Origin: Propionibacterium sp.
GTDB lineage: Bacteria; Actinomycetota; Actinomycetes; Propionibacteriales; Propionibacteriaceae
DNA length: 39,680 nt
Direction of reading: 5' to 3'
Assembly: GCA_022837595.1 (NCBI GenBank)
Contig: JALHFX010000049.1
Coordinates: 1,359-41,038 of the forward strand
The notes beneath the pieces are model-generated. The model searched no databases and was not told the DNA's origin. It worked only from the letters and a program-made list of their open reading frames with translations. The translations under genes and the position numbers were made by a program. Every line of letters begins with the position of its first letter. The stretch's first letter is position 1. Shown piece after piece: positions 25,704-33,308 of the stretch.

Positions 25704-25955
25704 ATGGACTGGCGCCATCGCGCAGCTTGTCTGACAGAAGATCCGGAGCTTTTCTTCCCGATCGGCAATACCGGGCCTGCCTTGGCTCAGGTCGAGGAGG
25801 CGAAGATGGTTTGTCGACGCTGTGAGGCGCGCGAGGAATGCCTACGTTGGGCGCTCGAAGCCGGCCAGGATCACGGAGTCTGGGGAGGCATGTCGGAAGA
25901 CGAGCGCCGAGCCTTGAAGCGTCGTGCTTCGCGGGCCCGTCTGCGGAAGAGCTGA
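25704..25955 (+). CDS. whiB1: WhiB1-type iron-sulfur transcription regulator
   Basis: WhiB-family [4Fe-4S] protein that binds sigma-A region 4; WhiB1 is NO-sensitive and essential in M. tuberculosis. The 83-residue protein has Cys9, Cys37, Cys40 and Cys46, the GVWGG turn (HGVWGGMSEDERRAL) and a basic C-terminus (KRRASRARLRK) for DNA binding. N-terminal MDWRHRAACLTEDPELFFP is typical of WhiB1. An AGGAG site lies upstream. The 177-base gap after kgd contains TTGACT at 25656-25661 but no convincing -10. It faces the M50 gene, next to pdtaS, as in mycobacteria (Rv3219-Rv3220c). Confidence 0.95.
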   Translation: MDWRHRAACLTEDPELFFPIGNTGPALAQVEEAKMVCRRCEAREECLRWALEAGQDHGVWGGMSEDERRALKRRASRARLRKS

Positions 25956-25980
25956 GCGCCAACAGTCCATTGAGCAGACG

Positions 25981-26669
25981 TTATCGCCCGGTTTGAGTCA
26001 GCGCATCGTAGAGAAGGTGGCCCGCCCACCAGCTGCATGCGCCGATCAGCGCGGCGAAGACCAACGTCCAGAATGCCGCCGGCAGCCGGGTCAGCTTCGC
26101 GAGTGCACCGGGGTCCTGCTTCGGATCTCGACTGGCCGCTACGGCGAACAAATGCCGCCAGGCCCCCATAAGGACGATCAGTCCAAGTCCACTAACCAAG
26201 ATGCCATTCCAAGCGTCGTTGCCACGCCACCACATGACGACAACGACGGCCCACAAGGCGATCACGATTGCGGCGGTGAACAACGAACGTGATTTCACCA
26301 GCGCGATGCTGAGCCGATGGCCGCCCAGATGAGCACCGCGCCGATGAAGCCTGGCATCGGATAGCCCGCGGCCAATGTGAGCACCATTCCCGGACCACGG
26401 GCTCGTCCCTTGGTGACGGCATGGCCGGACATATCGGGGCTGACGACGAAACCACGAAAACGGCGTCCGCAAGCGACACCGACTGCTGCGTGCCCCAATT
26501 CGTGGATGACAGTGACGACCGGGCATACCCAGCGCCACGAAGGACCGAAGACCACGACCGCGGCCACCACCAGCACCCAAATCAAGCGGTCGCCCAAGTG
26601 CGGCGCTACCGGATGCAGGCTCGAAGCCAGTCGCGACCCAAGCTGATCGACGAACTCTGGCCAGCTCAC
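25981..26669 (-). pseudogene. M50-like membrane zinc metalloprotease, frame broken by one base
   Basis: Predicted intramembrane-type metallopeptidase. It starts at GTG 26667-26669, overlapping the pdtaS stop (GTGA). The first frame gives helices and the zinc motif HELGH in VVTVIHELGHAAVGVACG, then LTLAAGYPMPGFIGAVLIWAAIG, and stops at 26295. The continuing membrane segments (RSLFTAAIVIALWAVVVVMW onward, to TAA at 25981) are in another frame from about 26315. One missing base around 26299-26320 explains this; corrected length is about 229 residues, normal for the small M50 proteins of this locus. Could be a real inactivation or a sequencing error. Substrate unknown. Confidence 0.8.
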
Positions 26670-28180
26670 AGGGGCAAGCGATCGGTCGGCAGGTTCAGCT
26701 CCACCCGTGCTGTCGAACCTCGATCTTCGTTGTTGTACAGCGAGAAACCGCCGCCGAGATCGTTCACGAGTGTCGAAACTATCGATAGCCCAAGACTGCT
26801 GGCGGAGTTGAGATCGAAACCATCCGGCAGCCCAGCGCCATCGTCGATGACATCGAGAACCAGGCGATTGTTCTCGTGGGTTGCATGCACGATCACGGTG
26901 CCATTGCTCGCCTGTAAGCCGTGCTCGATCGCGTTCTGGCACAATTCGGTCATCACCAACGACAGCGACGTGGCAATATCACCAGGCACCGAGCCGAAAC
27001 TGCCCTCACGGCGAGCACAAACCTGACCCGCGGCCGAGGCCACATCCCCCGCCATCAATAGGATCCGATCGGCGATCTGATCGAATGGAACATCCTCGTC
27101 GAAGCCCTGCGACAAGATCTCGTGCACTGCCGCGATTGATTGAACGCGGCGTTGCGCATCGCGCAAGGCATCGCGTCCTTCGGGACTGTTCATTCGTCGC
27201 GACTGCAGCCGCAAGAGGGCAGCCACCGTCTGCAGGTTGTTCTTCACCCGGTGGTGGATCTCCTTGATCGTGGCATCCTTGGTCACCAATTGGCGTTCCC
27301 GATCGCGTAGGGCAGTCACATCGCGGCAGAGCACGAGGGTGGCCAACCACCTACCCTCGTCCGAGACCGGCAGCATCCGCACCCGCAGACTCGCCTGCGG
27401 CTGATCGACGGTGACTTCCCACGCCGATTCCGGCAGCACACCCGCCTCTGCCAAGTCGGCTTCACGGTTGAACTCCCCCGTCGTGGCCGGGATCAAGCTG
27501 CGGATGTCGTCACCCACCAGATCTCCGCTGGCGCCCAACTTGCGAATGCAACTGATCGCATTCGGGGTGCAATACCGGACGGTGCCATCAGGATCAACCC
27601 AGATCAACCCGTCGCCCACCCGCGGGCTCGCAGTCGGGTCACTAGGAGGAGTCATCGGGAAGTGGCCGCGCCAAATCATCTTGCTCAGCACATCGGCAAT
27701 GACCAGATAGGTGTCTTCCAATGCTCCAGGAGCACGCACCCCCATGCGATTGGTATGCCTTTCAACCACTGCGATGCACTCGCTGTGACGGATTACCGGG
27801 ATCGCTATGGTAGCGACCGGGATACCCGCGCGCATGTTGTTGGTGCTGGTCTCAATGATCTCACCACCGAGGAAAGCGGCAGTCACCATCGAATCAGGTT
27901 CATACCGTATCTCCTCGCCCACCACATCGTCCTCGAGCGCAGTAGGTCCGGTCGTCGGACGAATCTGTGCACCTGCCCAGAAGACGTTCTCGTCGCTGCA
28001 GTCGGGAAGCCACAAGATGAGATCGGAGAAGCTGGTATCAGCGAGGAGATGCCACTCGCGAACCAGCGAGTTGAGCCAATCCCTGTCCGACTCGCGGATT
28101 CCGCAGTGGGTCTTCATCAGCTCAGACAGGCGCCGCATGTCGCCAACAATAGACGGCTCACGTGTGGCCTGAGCGGTCAC
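26666..28180 (-). CDS. pdtaS: PdtaS-type sensor histidine kinase
   Basis: Cytosolic HisKA_2-family kinase. The 504-residue protein has an N-terminal GAF-like sensor (about 1-170), a PAS domain (about 190-300, GLIWVDPDGTVRYCTPNAI), the HisKA_2 dimerisation box with the phospho-acceptor at His309/310 (KEIHHRVKNNLQTVAALL) and an HATPase domain (TELCQNAIEHGL, DVIDDGAGLPDGF, SLGLSIVSTLV). No transmembrane helix. In mycobacteria the partner is the RNA-binding antiterminator PdtaR (ANTAR), not in this window. GTG 28178-28180 start. Coupled to the M50 gene by a GTGA overlap, and faces away from bL37. Confidence 0.93.
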   Translation of the reverse strand: MTAQATREPSIVGDMRRLSELMKTHCGIRESDRDWLNSLVREWHLLADTSFSDLILWLPDCSDENVFWAGAQIRPTTGPTALEDDVVGEEIRYEPDSMVTAAFLGGEIIETSTNNMRAGIPVATIAIPVIRHSECIAVVERHTNRMGVRAPGALEDTYLVIADVLSKMIWRGHFPMTPPSDPTASPRVGDGLIWVDPDGTVRYCTPNAISCIRKLGASGDLVGDDIRSLIPATTGEFNREADLAEAGVLPESAWEVTVDQPQASLRVRMLPVSDEGRWLATLVLCRDVTALRDRERQLVTKDATIKEIHHRVKNNLQTVAALLRLQSRRMNSPEGRDALRDAQRRVQSIAAVHEILSQGFDEDVPFDQIADRILLMAGDVASAAGQVCARREGSFGSVPGDIATSLSLVMTELCQNAIEHGLQASNGTVIVHATHENNRLVLDVIDDGAGLPDGFDLNSASSLGLSIVSTLVNDLGGGFSLYNNEDRGSTARVELNLPTDRLPL

Positions 28181-28288
28181 GTCCCATCCTCTGGCGCTGG
28201 TCGAAGCTCCGCGACGAAAGGAGCTAGGACTCCCTCGTGGCCAAACCTCGCCAGCTATCCAACGTGATTATTGGCCGGAGATTTTGGG

Positions 28289-28317
28289 TTGGTCGCAGCC
28301 GTTTGGCAAGATAGGAG
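28289..28317 (+). promoter_or_regulatory. possible bL37 promoter
   Basis: TTGGTC (28289-28294), a 17-base spacer and TAGGAG (28312-28317) lie about 44 bases before the bL37 start. The -10 is poor. Confidence 0.3.
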
Positions 28318-28360
28318 ACTGCGTATTCAGCGCATCGACCAGAAACTGGAGGCTTCAACC

Positions 28361-28435
28361 ATGGGAAAAGGTGGCCGCAAGCGTCGCTCTCGTCGCAAGA
28401 ACAGTGCAAACCACGGCAAGCGTCCCAACGCCTGA
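28361..28435 (+). CDS. 50S ribosomal protein bL37
   Basis: A 24-residue, very basic protein (start MGKGGRKRRSRRK, end NHGKRPNA). The C-terminal ANHGKRPN block is the hallmark of the tiny actinobacterial ribosomal protein bL37, seen in mycobacterial 50S structures. GGAGG lies nine bases before the ATG, and a textbook terminator follows 17 bases after the stop, so it is a complete monocistronic unit. The gene is often missed because of its size. It lies between pdtaS and rsrA, converging on rsrA. No cysteines. Confidence 0.88.
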   Translation: MGKGGRKRRSRRKNSANHGKRPNA

Positions 28436-28451
28436 GCACCGTCGAAACCAA

Positions 28452-28493
28452 ATACCGGCCCTAGCTTCCTCAGAAGCGTGGGCCGATATTTTT
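28452..28493 (+). terminator. Rho-independent terminator of bL37
   Basis: The stem has GGCCC and GCTTC arms pairing with GAAGC and GGGCC around a CTCA loop, with outer ATA/TAT pairs, followed by TTTTT. It may also act, less strongly, on rsrA transcripts arriving from the other side. Confidence 0.9.
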
Positions 28494-28518
28494 GTCCGGG
28501 TACCGCTGGTGGAATAGT

Positions 28519-28779
28519 TCAGTCTTGCCAGGTCTGACTCACGTGGATGCTTAGTCGCGAGACGCGCATCCGCAGCTCGGGCGGAGCGACCTGCGGCCCG
28601 TAGCAGCGCTTCAGAAGGGCAGAGATGAACTGTTCGGCGTCGAAACTGTCCACGCAGCTCTCGCAGGCCATCAGATGGTGCCGAATCTCATCGGCGGTCG
28701 ATTCAGGCAGTTCACCGTGCAAGAAGGCATGAACGCTACGGATCGCGAAGGTGCAGGAGTCCTCGGAGTTCTCAATCAT
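28519..28779 (-). CDS. rsrA: redox-sensing zinc anti-sigma factor (RsrA/RshA)
   Basis: ZAS-family anti-sigma factor that holds SigH/SigR until thiol oxidation releases zinc. The 86-residue protein has Cys9, then His35, Cys39 and Cys42 (RHHLMACESC), and Cys59, the same spacing as the zinc and disulfide residues of S. coelicolor RsrA. ATG 28777-28779 is used: AGGAG is close upstream and it overlaps the sigH stop by eight bases. The longer frame to 28821 lies inside sigH. Confidence 0.93.
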   Translation of the reverse strand: MIENSEDSCTFAIRSVHAFLHGELPESTADEIRHHLMACESCVDSFDAEQFISALLKRCYGPQVAPPELRMRVSRLSIHVSQTWQD

Positions 28780-29383
28780 CGTTTCGCTCCTGACCGATAC
28801 CCATCGTTGCTGCATAGTCACCCAGCTTTGCTCTGAGCTGGCCGCGCGCGCGGTTCAACCGTGACATCACGGTACCGATCGGGGTTCCCATGATTTCGGC
28901 GATTTCCTTGTAAGAGAACCCTTCAACGTCTGCTAACAGCACTACCTCTCGGAAATCGGGAGACAGCGATTCCAGAGCGTCGGTGACCACAGGATCCGGC
29001 ATCCGATCGAGGGCTTCGCGTTCGGCCGATGGCAATCCACCGGAGGTGTGGGAGGCGGCTCGGGCCAACTGCCAGTCTTCGACATCGGCACCACCGCTGG
29101 TTTGTGGCTGGCGCTGGGATTTACGATAAGAGTTGATGTAGGTGTTGGTGAGGATCCGATAGAGCCAGGCCTTCAGGTTGGTGCCTGGGGTGAACTGTTC
29201 AAATGAGCTGAACGCCTTGGCATATGTCTCCTGGACGACGTCTTCTGCGTCGGCCGGGTTACGTGTCATCCGCAAAGCCGCGCCATAGAGCTGGTCGAGA
29301 TAGCCCATCGCATCACGCTCGAATCGAGCGGCGCGTTCGTCTTCGGACTCGACCTCACGAGTATCGGTGCTAGGAGTGCTCAT
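28772..29383 (-). CDS. sigH: ECF sigma factor SigH/SigR (thiol-oxidative stress)
   Basis: Group 4 sigma factor directing the thiol-disulfide stress regulon. The 203-residue form starts at ATG 29381-29383 (MSTPSTDTREVESEDERAA). Region 2 (LYGAALRMTRNPADAEDVVQ, TNLKAWLYRILTNTYINSY) and region 4 (FREVVLLADVEGFSYKEIA, GTPIGTVMSRLNRAR) are intact. The frame stays open to ATG 29477-29479, adding 32 residues (MSMRLQERPG...). A SigH-type promoter at 29486-29515 would start RNA at or next to that upstream ATG, so a longer isoform is likely from the induced transcript. Overlaps rsrA by eight bases. Confidence 0.94.
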   Translation of the reverse strand: MSTPSTDTREVESEDERAARFERDAMGYLDQLYGAALRMTRNPADAEDVVQETYAKAFSSFEQFTPGTNLKAWLYRILTNTYINSYRKSQRQPQTSGGADVEDWQLARAASHTSGGLPSAEREALDRMPDPVVTDALESLSPDFREVVLLADVEGFSYKEIAEIMGTPIGTVMSRLNRARGQLRAKLGDYAATMGIGQERNDD

Positions 29384-29485
29384 CGAACCTAACACTATCG
29401 AATTGCGCGGGAGCGGGGTGTACCCGCCGTAAGCGCGAGAACGGACCGTCCCCGGACGCTCCTGCAATCTCATCGACATGCCTTT

Positions 29486-29515
29486 AGCAACGCCATCCCA
29501 CAGTCGTCTATTCCC
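29486..29515 (-). promoter_or_regulatory. SigH/SigR autoregulatory promoter
   Basis: On the minus strand GGGAAT (29510-29515), an 18-base spacer and GTTGCT (29486-29491) match the SigR consensus GGAAT-N18-GTT exactly. It lies upstream of sigH, whose autoregulation is established in Streptomyces and Mycobacterium. The predicted RNA start falls within about two bases of the upstream ATG at 29479. Confidence 0.8.
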
Positions 29516-29559
29516 AGGCGCAATTCCGTGGAAGACGTGTCTTCGCGTCCTGGACAGGG

Positions 29560-29565
29560 TAGTAA
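29560..29565 (+). promoter_or_regulatory. possible -10 element for a leaderless doxX transcript
   Basis: TAGTAA ends six bases before the ATG at 29572, so transcription could begin on the start codon. No Shine-Dalgarno site is near the ATG, which fits a leaderless message. The -35 is poor (GTGTCT at 17 bases). Confidence 0.3.
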
Positions 29566-29571
29566 TGAGCT

Positions 29572-30147
29572 ATGTCATTGCTGCGTTTTTCTGGCCGCGC
29601 GTTGTTTTCCAGCTACTTCATCGCAGACGGCTACCAGATGGTTGCCAAGCCCGACAAGAAGGTCGATCAGGTTCGCGGATCGATCGAGTTCTGCGTGCCC
29701 CATCTGCAGTCGGTACTGCCTGTCGAAATCGCCGACCGGCTGCCCACGGACGTCCGCACCTGGACCCGAATTCTCGGGGCCGCCCAGATCGTCGGCGGCC
29801 TCGCCTACGCCACCGGGATCGCTCGTCGCCCGTGTGCGGCACTTTTGGCCGTGACCAGTGTGCCGCAGGTCGTGAACGCTGCCACGAGCGACGACCGTTC
29901 GGAGCTCTTCGCGAAGATCGCACTCCTGGGCGGCGCCCTGGTGGCCGTTCAGGACACCGCCGGACGCCCGGGCATCGCTTGGAAGGCCGAGCAATCCCGC
30001 AAATCGATCGAACAGCGCGTCGATGCCGCCGAAAAAGATGCGGACCGCCTCAAGAAGAAGGCGCAGGCAAAGGTCAAGCAGGCTGAGGCTCAGGCGAAGC
30101 GAGTAGGTAACCAGGTCCAGGCTCAGGTGAAGGACGCCGTCCGCTGA
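29572..30147 (+). CDS. DoxX-family membrane protein with charged helical C-terminal tail
   Basis: A 191-residue protein. Residues 1-135 have the DoxX pattern (SLLRFSGRALFSSYFIADGY, AAQIVGGLAYATGIARRPCA, LFAKIALLGGALVAVQDT) with about four membrane segments. Residues 140-191 are a Lys/Ala/Gln/Glu-rich helix (DRLKKKAQAKVKQAEAQAK) likely to form a coiled coil or amphipathic stalk. Family members are linked to redox balance or membrane integrity; the function here is unknown. It is divergent from sigH, which suggests but does not show stress expression. aroA follows immediately. Confidence 0.75.
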   Translation: MSLLRFSGRALFSSYFIADGYQMVAKPDKKVDQVRGSIEFCVPHLQSVLPVEIADRLPTDVRTWTRILGAAQIVGGLAYATGIARRPCAALLAVTSVPQVVNAATSDDRSELFAKIALLGGALVAVQDTAGRPGIAWKAEQSRKSIEQRVDAAEKDADRLKKKAQAKVKQAEAQAKRVGNQVQAQVKDAVR

Positions 30148-31362
30148 ATACTGAGAGCATCTGGGACGCACCGCTGGTCCAGGGCCCGTTGCGGGCAGTG
30201 GCCAGCGTGCCCGGTTCCAAATCCGAGTCGAATCGTGCGCTGCTATTGGCATCACTGGGCGACGCACCCAGCACCCTGGGTTCGGGTCCACCCGCCGGAA
30301 CGCTTCACTCCGGTTCCCGACGGTATCGACTGTGGGCTGGCAGGTACGGTGATGCGTTTCGTCCCGCCGCTGGCCGCCTTGGCCGGCGGTCGGACCCGTT
30401 TCTTCGGCGATGCGCGCGCTGAAGAACGCCCCATGGGTCCGTTGTTGGCCGGCCTGAGCCAACTCGGGGTCACCTTCGATGCTGATCGGCTGCCGTTCAC
30501 CATAGATGCCCCCGCACGGCTCGGCGGTCCACTCGTGCAAATCGATTCGAGCAGCTCGAGCCAATTCATCTCCGCACTGTTGCTCAGCGCCGCGCTACTG
30601 CCAGAAGGCATCGACCTGATTCATACCGGTTCGACACTCCCCTCTATGCCGCATATCGAGATGACGGTCGCGATGCTGCGCGAGCGCGGGGTCCAGATCG
30701 ATGACAGCCGGCCCGGCCGTTGGCGCGTCCTACCTGGTCCCATCGCAGCACACGACCAGCGCATCGAACCAGACCTGACGAACGCCGCGGTCTTCCTGGC
30801 CGCGGGCTTGCTCAGCGGTGGCCAAGTCACCGTGCCGGGATGGCCCGAAGATAGCGTGCAGCCCGGTCGTCTCTTCGCTGACGTGGCTGCTCGGATGGGG
30901 GCCATCGTCGAATTGACCGACAACGGGTTGATCGCACGCGCACCAGAAGGCCTGCACGGCGCACAGATTGATCTGCACAAGGCGAGTGAACTCACTCCAG
31001 TGGTCGCGGCACTGGCGGTTTTCACGTCCGGCACCACCACGATCAGCGGCGTGGCGCACATCCGCGGCCACGAGACCGACCGGCTGGCCGCGATCGAGGC
31101 CGAGCTGGCCAGTCTGGGAGTCGACCTCCACCAGACCGACGACGGACTGATCATCCAAGGGGTCGGCGATCGGGGTGAGGGGCTGGCACCGACCCGTGTG
31201 CTGCGAGCCTATGCCGATCACAGGATGGCTCATTTGGCAGCCGTCGTCGGGCTGGTGGTACCGGGGGTTCAACTCGATGAGATCGATTCGGTCTCCAAGA
31301 CGATGCCCGACTTCGCTCTCCGCTGGCAGCAACTCCTCGATCAGGTTCAGGGCCCATTGTGA
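30148..31362 (+). pseudogene. aroA: 3-phosphoshikimate 1-carboxyvinyltransferase (EPSP synthase) with internal deletion and frameshift
   Basis: Sixth enzyme of the shikimate pathway. The N-terminal piece (IWDAPLVQGPLRAVAS, VPGSKSESNRALLLASLG) is in one frame up to about 30285. The rest (PPERFTPVPDGIDCGLAGT, SSQFISALLLSAALLP, DLTNAAVFLAAGLLSGG, AYADHRMAHLAAVVGL) is in a second frame from about 30295 to TGA 31362. About 30 residues expected between them, including the conserved RDT...M helix, are missing. No ATG or GTG starts the first frame: TGAATACTGAG suggests a lost G from TGA-ATG-ACT-GAG. As written, no functional AroA can be made. It overlaps rsgA by four bases. Confidence 0.88.
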
Positions 31363-32378
31363 GTCGCAAACTGGCTGAGGCCTATGCCGACCTCGATCCC
31401 GATAGCTTCAACCGGCCGGCCCGGCGCACCCGGCCCCGTACCAAGGATCGTCCGGACTACTCAGACGCAGAACTCGGACGGGTGATCACCGTCGATCGCG
31501 GGCGTTTCCGCTGCCAACTGCTTGACGGCGGGCAGCTGCTGACTGCTACCAAGGCACGCCGGTTGGGCCGCAAGGGCGTCATCGTCGGGGATGTCGTGCG
31601 GCTGGTCGGCGACACCAGTGGAGACGAAGGCACACTGGCGCGCATCGTCGAGGTCACCCCACGCACCACCATGCTGTACCGCACCGCCGACGACAACGAT
31701 CCGAGCGAGCGACCGTTGGTGGCCAATGCCGACCAGCTGATGATCGTCTCTTCACTGACAGATCCGCCTCCGCGTCCGGGAATGATCGACCGAATCTTGG
31801 TGGCCGCTTACGACGCAGCTATCGACCCGATCATCTGTCTCACCAAGGCCGACTTGGCTTCGCCGGACGAGATCATCGCGTTGTACGAGCCGTTGGGTCT
31901 GCCGATCGTCGTAACTCAACCAGGATCGGACCTGAGCGAGGTCGACGGGCTACTGGACGGTCATGTCACTGTGCTGGTGGGGCATTCGGGGGTCGGTAAG
32001 TCGACACTCATCAACCGTCTGGTGCCCGATGCGCAGCGCTCGACCGGTGAAGTCAACATAGTCACCGGCAGGGGCCGGCACACCTCGACGTCGGTGATCG
32101 CGCTGGAGTTACCCGACAACACAGGCTGGGTGATCGATACACCAGGTGTGCGTAGTTTCGGGCTGAGGCATGTGACAGCGGAGTCGGTGCTGGGTGCTTT
32201 CGGTGATCTCAGCGGTTTCACCGCAGACTGCCCACGCGGCTGCCGTCATACTGAGGACGAACCGGAATGCGGTTTGGACGACGCGTTGGCGCGCGGTGAC
32301 CTCGATCTAACCCGCTTGACCTCCTTCCGGAGGATAATCGGCGCGGTGAGTGAACCTGTGGCAGGTGAATCCCGATAA
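31359..32378 (+). CDS. rsgA: ribosome small subunit-dependent GTPase A
   Basis: Circularly permuted GTPase that checks late 30S maturation. The 339-residue protein has an N-terminal OB-fold (about 40-110), G4 LTKAD (161-165), then G1 GHSGVGKSTLIN (from 208), G3 DTPG (260-263) and a C-terminal zinc knuckle with Cys291, Cys295, His297 and Cys304. The GTG start overlaps the aroA stop (GTGA). The frame is intact although aroA is broken, so translational coupling would be disturbed if the aroA lesion is real. Confidence 0.95.
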   Translation: MSRKLAEAYADLDPDSFNRPARRTRPRTKDRPDYSDAELGRVITVDRGRFRCQLLDGGQLLTATKARRLGRKGVIVGDVVRLVGDTSGDEGTLARIVEVTPRTTMLYRTADDNDPSERPLVANADQLMIVSSLTDPPPRPGMIDRILVAAYDAAIDPIICLTKADLASPDEIIALYEPLGLPIVVTQPGSDLSEVDGLLDGHVTVLVGHSGVGKSTLINRLVPDAQRSTGEVNIVTGRGRHTSTSVIALELPDNTGWVIDTPGVRSFGLRHVTAESVLGAFGDLSGFTADCPRGCRHTEDEPECGLDDALARGDLDLTRLTSFRRIIGAVSEPVAGESR

Positions 32379-32387
32379 CGTGGGGGT

Positions 32388-33230
32388 ATGGCTTCCTATA
32401 TCGACGATCTGCGACTGGCCCACATGCTGGCTGATAACGCTGACTCCATCACAGAATCGCGGTTCAAGGCCCAGGATCTTAATGTGGAGACCAAGCCCGA
32501 CCGTACCGCGGTTACCGACGCGGACCGCGCCGTGGAAGAAGCTCTGCGCAAGTTGCTGGCGACCGCTCGGCCACGCGATGCTGTGCTCGGCGAAGAAATG
32601 CCTGACACCGGTTATGGTCCACGCCAGTGGATCATCGACCCGATCGATGGTACGGCGAACTATTTGCGTGGTGTGCCGGTCTGGGCGACATTGATCGGTT
32701 TGATGGTCGATGGCGTGGTGCGTGCAGGGGTCGTCAGCGCTCCCCTACTTGGACGGCGCTGGTGGGCCGCAGAAGGCGACGGAGCGTTCACGGGAAGGTC
32801 CCTGCTGAAGGCCGAGCGCATTCGGACCTCGGCAATCCGTCGGGTATCGGACTGTTTCGTTTCGTATTCCTCGCTCGGCGGGTGGATCGTCTCAGGGCGT
32901 GGGCAGGGCTTCGTCGACCTCCTGCGCGACGCCGGGCGCACCCGCGCGTTCGGTGATTTCTGGAGCTACATGCTGGTCGCCGAGGGTGCGGTGGACGCGG
33001 CAGCCGAGCCGGAATTGAGCCTCTGGGATAAGGCCGCGCTGGATATTATCGTCCGGGAAGCCGGTGGCCGGTTCACCGATCTGGACGGCAACGACGGCTC
33101 GTACGGTCCGGGTGCGATCGCATCGAACGGTCGGCTGCACGACGAATTGGTCCTCCGTCTGTCCCAGCCTGAGGTTGAGCTCGAAGAAACGACCGGCATC
33201 ATCATGCCGATCCCCGAGCAGCATTCTTGA
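32388..33230 (+). CDS. hisN: histidinol-phosphatase, inositol monophosphatase family
   Basis: Mg-dependent phosphatase of the IMPase fold; actinobacterial members in an aroA-rsgA-hisN arrangement carry out the histidinol-phosphate step. The 280-residue protein has GEE (69-70), the metal motif WIIDPIDGTANYLRG (Asp84, Asp87) and the C-terminal LSLWDKAALDIIVREAGG. ATG follows rsgA by nine bases, with GTGGGGG as ribosome site. Inositol-phosphatase activity is an alternative; context favours HisN. Confidence 0.85.
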   Translation: MASYIDDLRLAHMLADNADSITESRFKAQDLNVETKPDRTAVTDADRAVEEALRKLLATARPRDAVLGEEMPDTGYGPRQWIIDPIDGTANYLRGVPVWATLIGLMVDGVVRAGVVSAPLLGRRWWAAEGDGAFTGRSLLKAERIRTSAIRRVSDCFVSYSSLGGWIVSGRGQGFVDLLRDAGRTRAFGDFWSYMLVAEGAVDAAAEPELSLWDKAALDIIVREAGGRFTDLDGNDGSYGPGAIASNGRLHDELVLRLSQPEVELEETTGIIMPIPEQHS

Positions 33231-33248
33231 TCTTGATCGAAGCCACCG

Positions 33249-33282
33249 ACGGTGCCGGTAGAGCGTGGCCTACCGGCACCGT
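33249..33282. terminator. bidirectional hairpin between hisN and serA
   Basis: A perfect 13-bp inverted repeat (ACGGTGCCGGTAG and CTACCGGCACCGT) with an eight-base loop lies between the convergent hisN and serA stops. There is no T-tract on either side, so it could block both transcripts or protect their 3' ends. Confidence 0.75.
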
Positions 33283-33308
33283 TCACTATCGGCGCGAAAC
33301 CCGCTGAA

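Noticed and set aside
29575..30564. 329-codon open frame opposite doxX and aroA
   Set aside because: Spans two genes in antisense and matches no family I recognise; the sense frames show real motifs.
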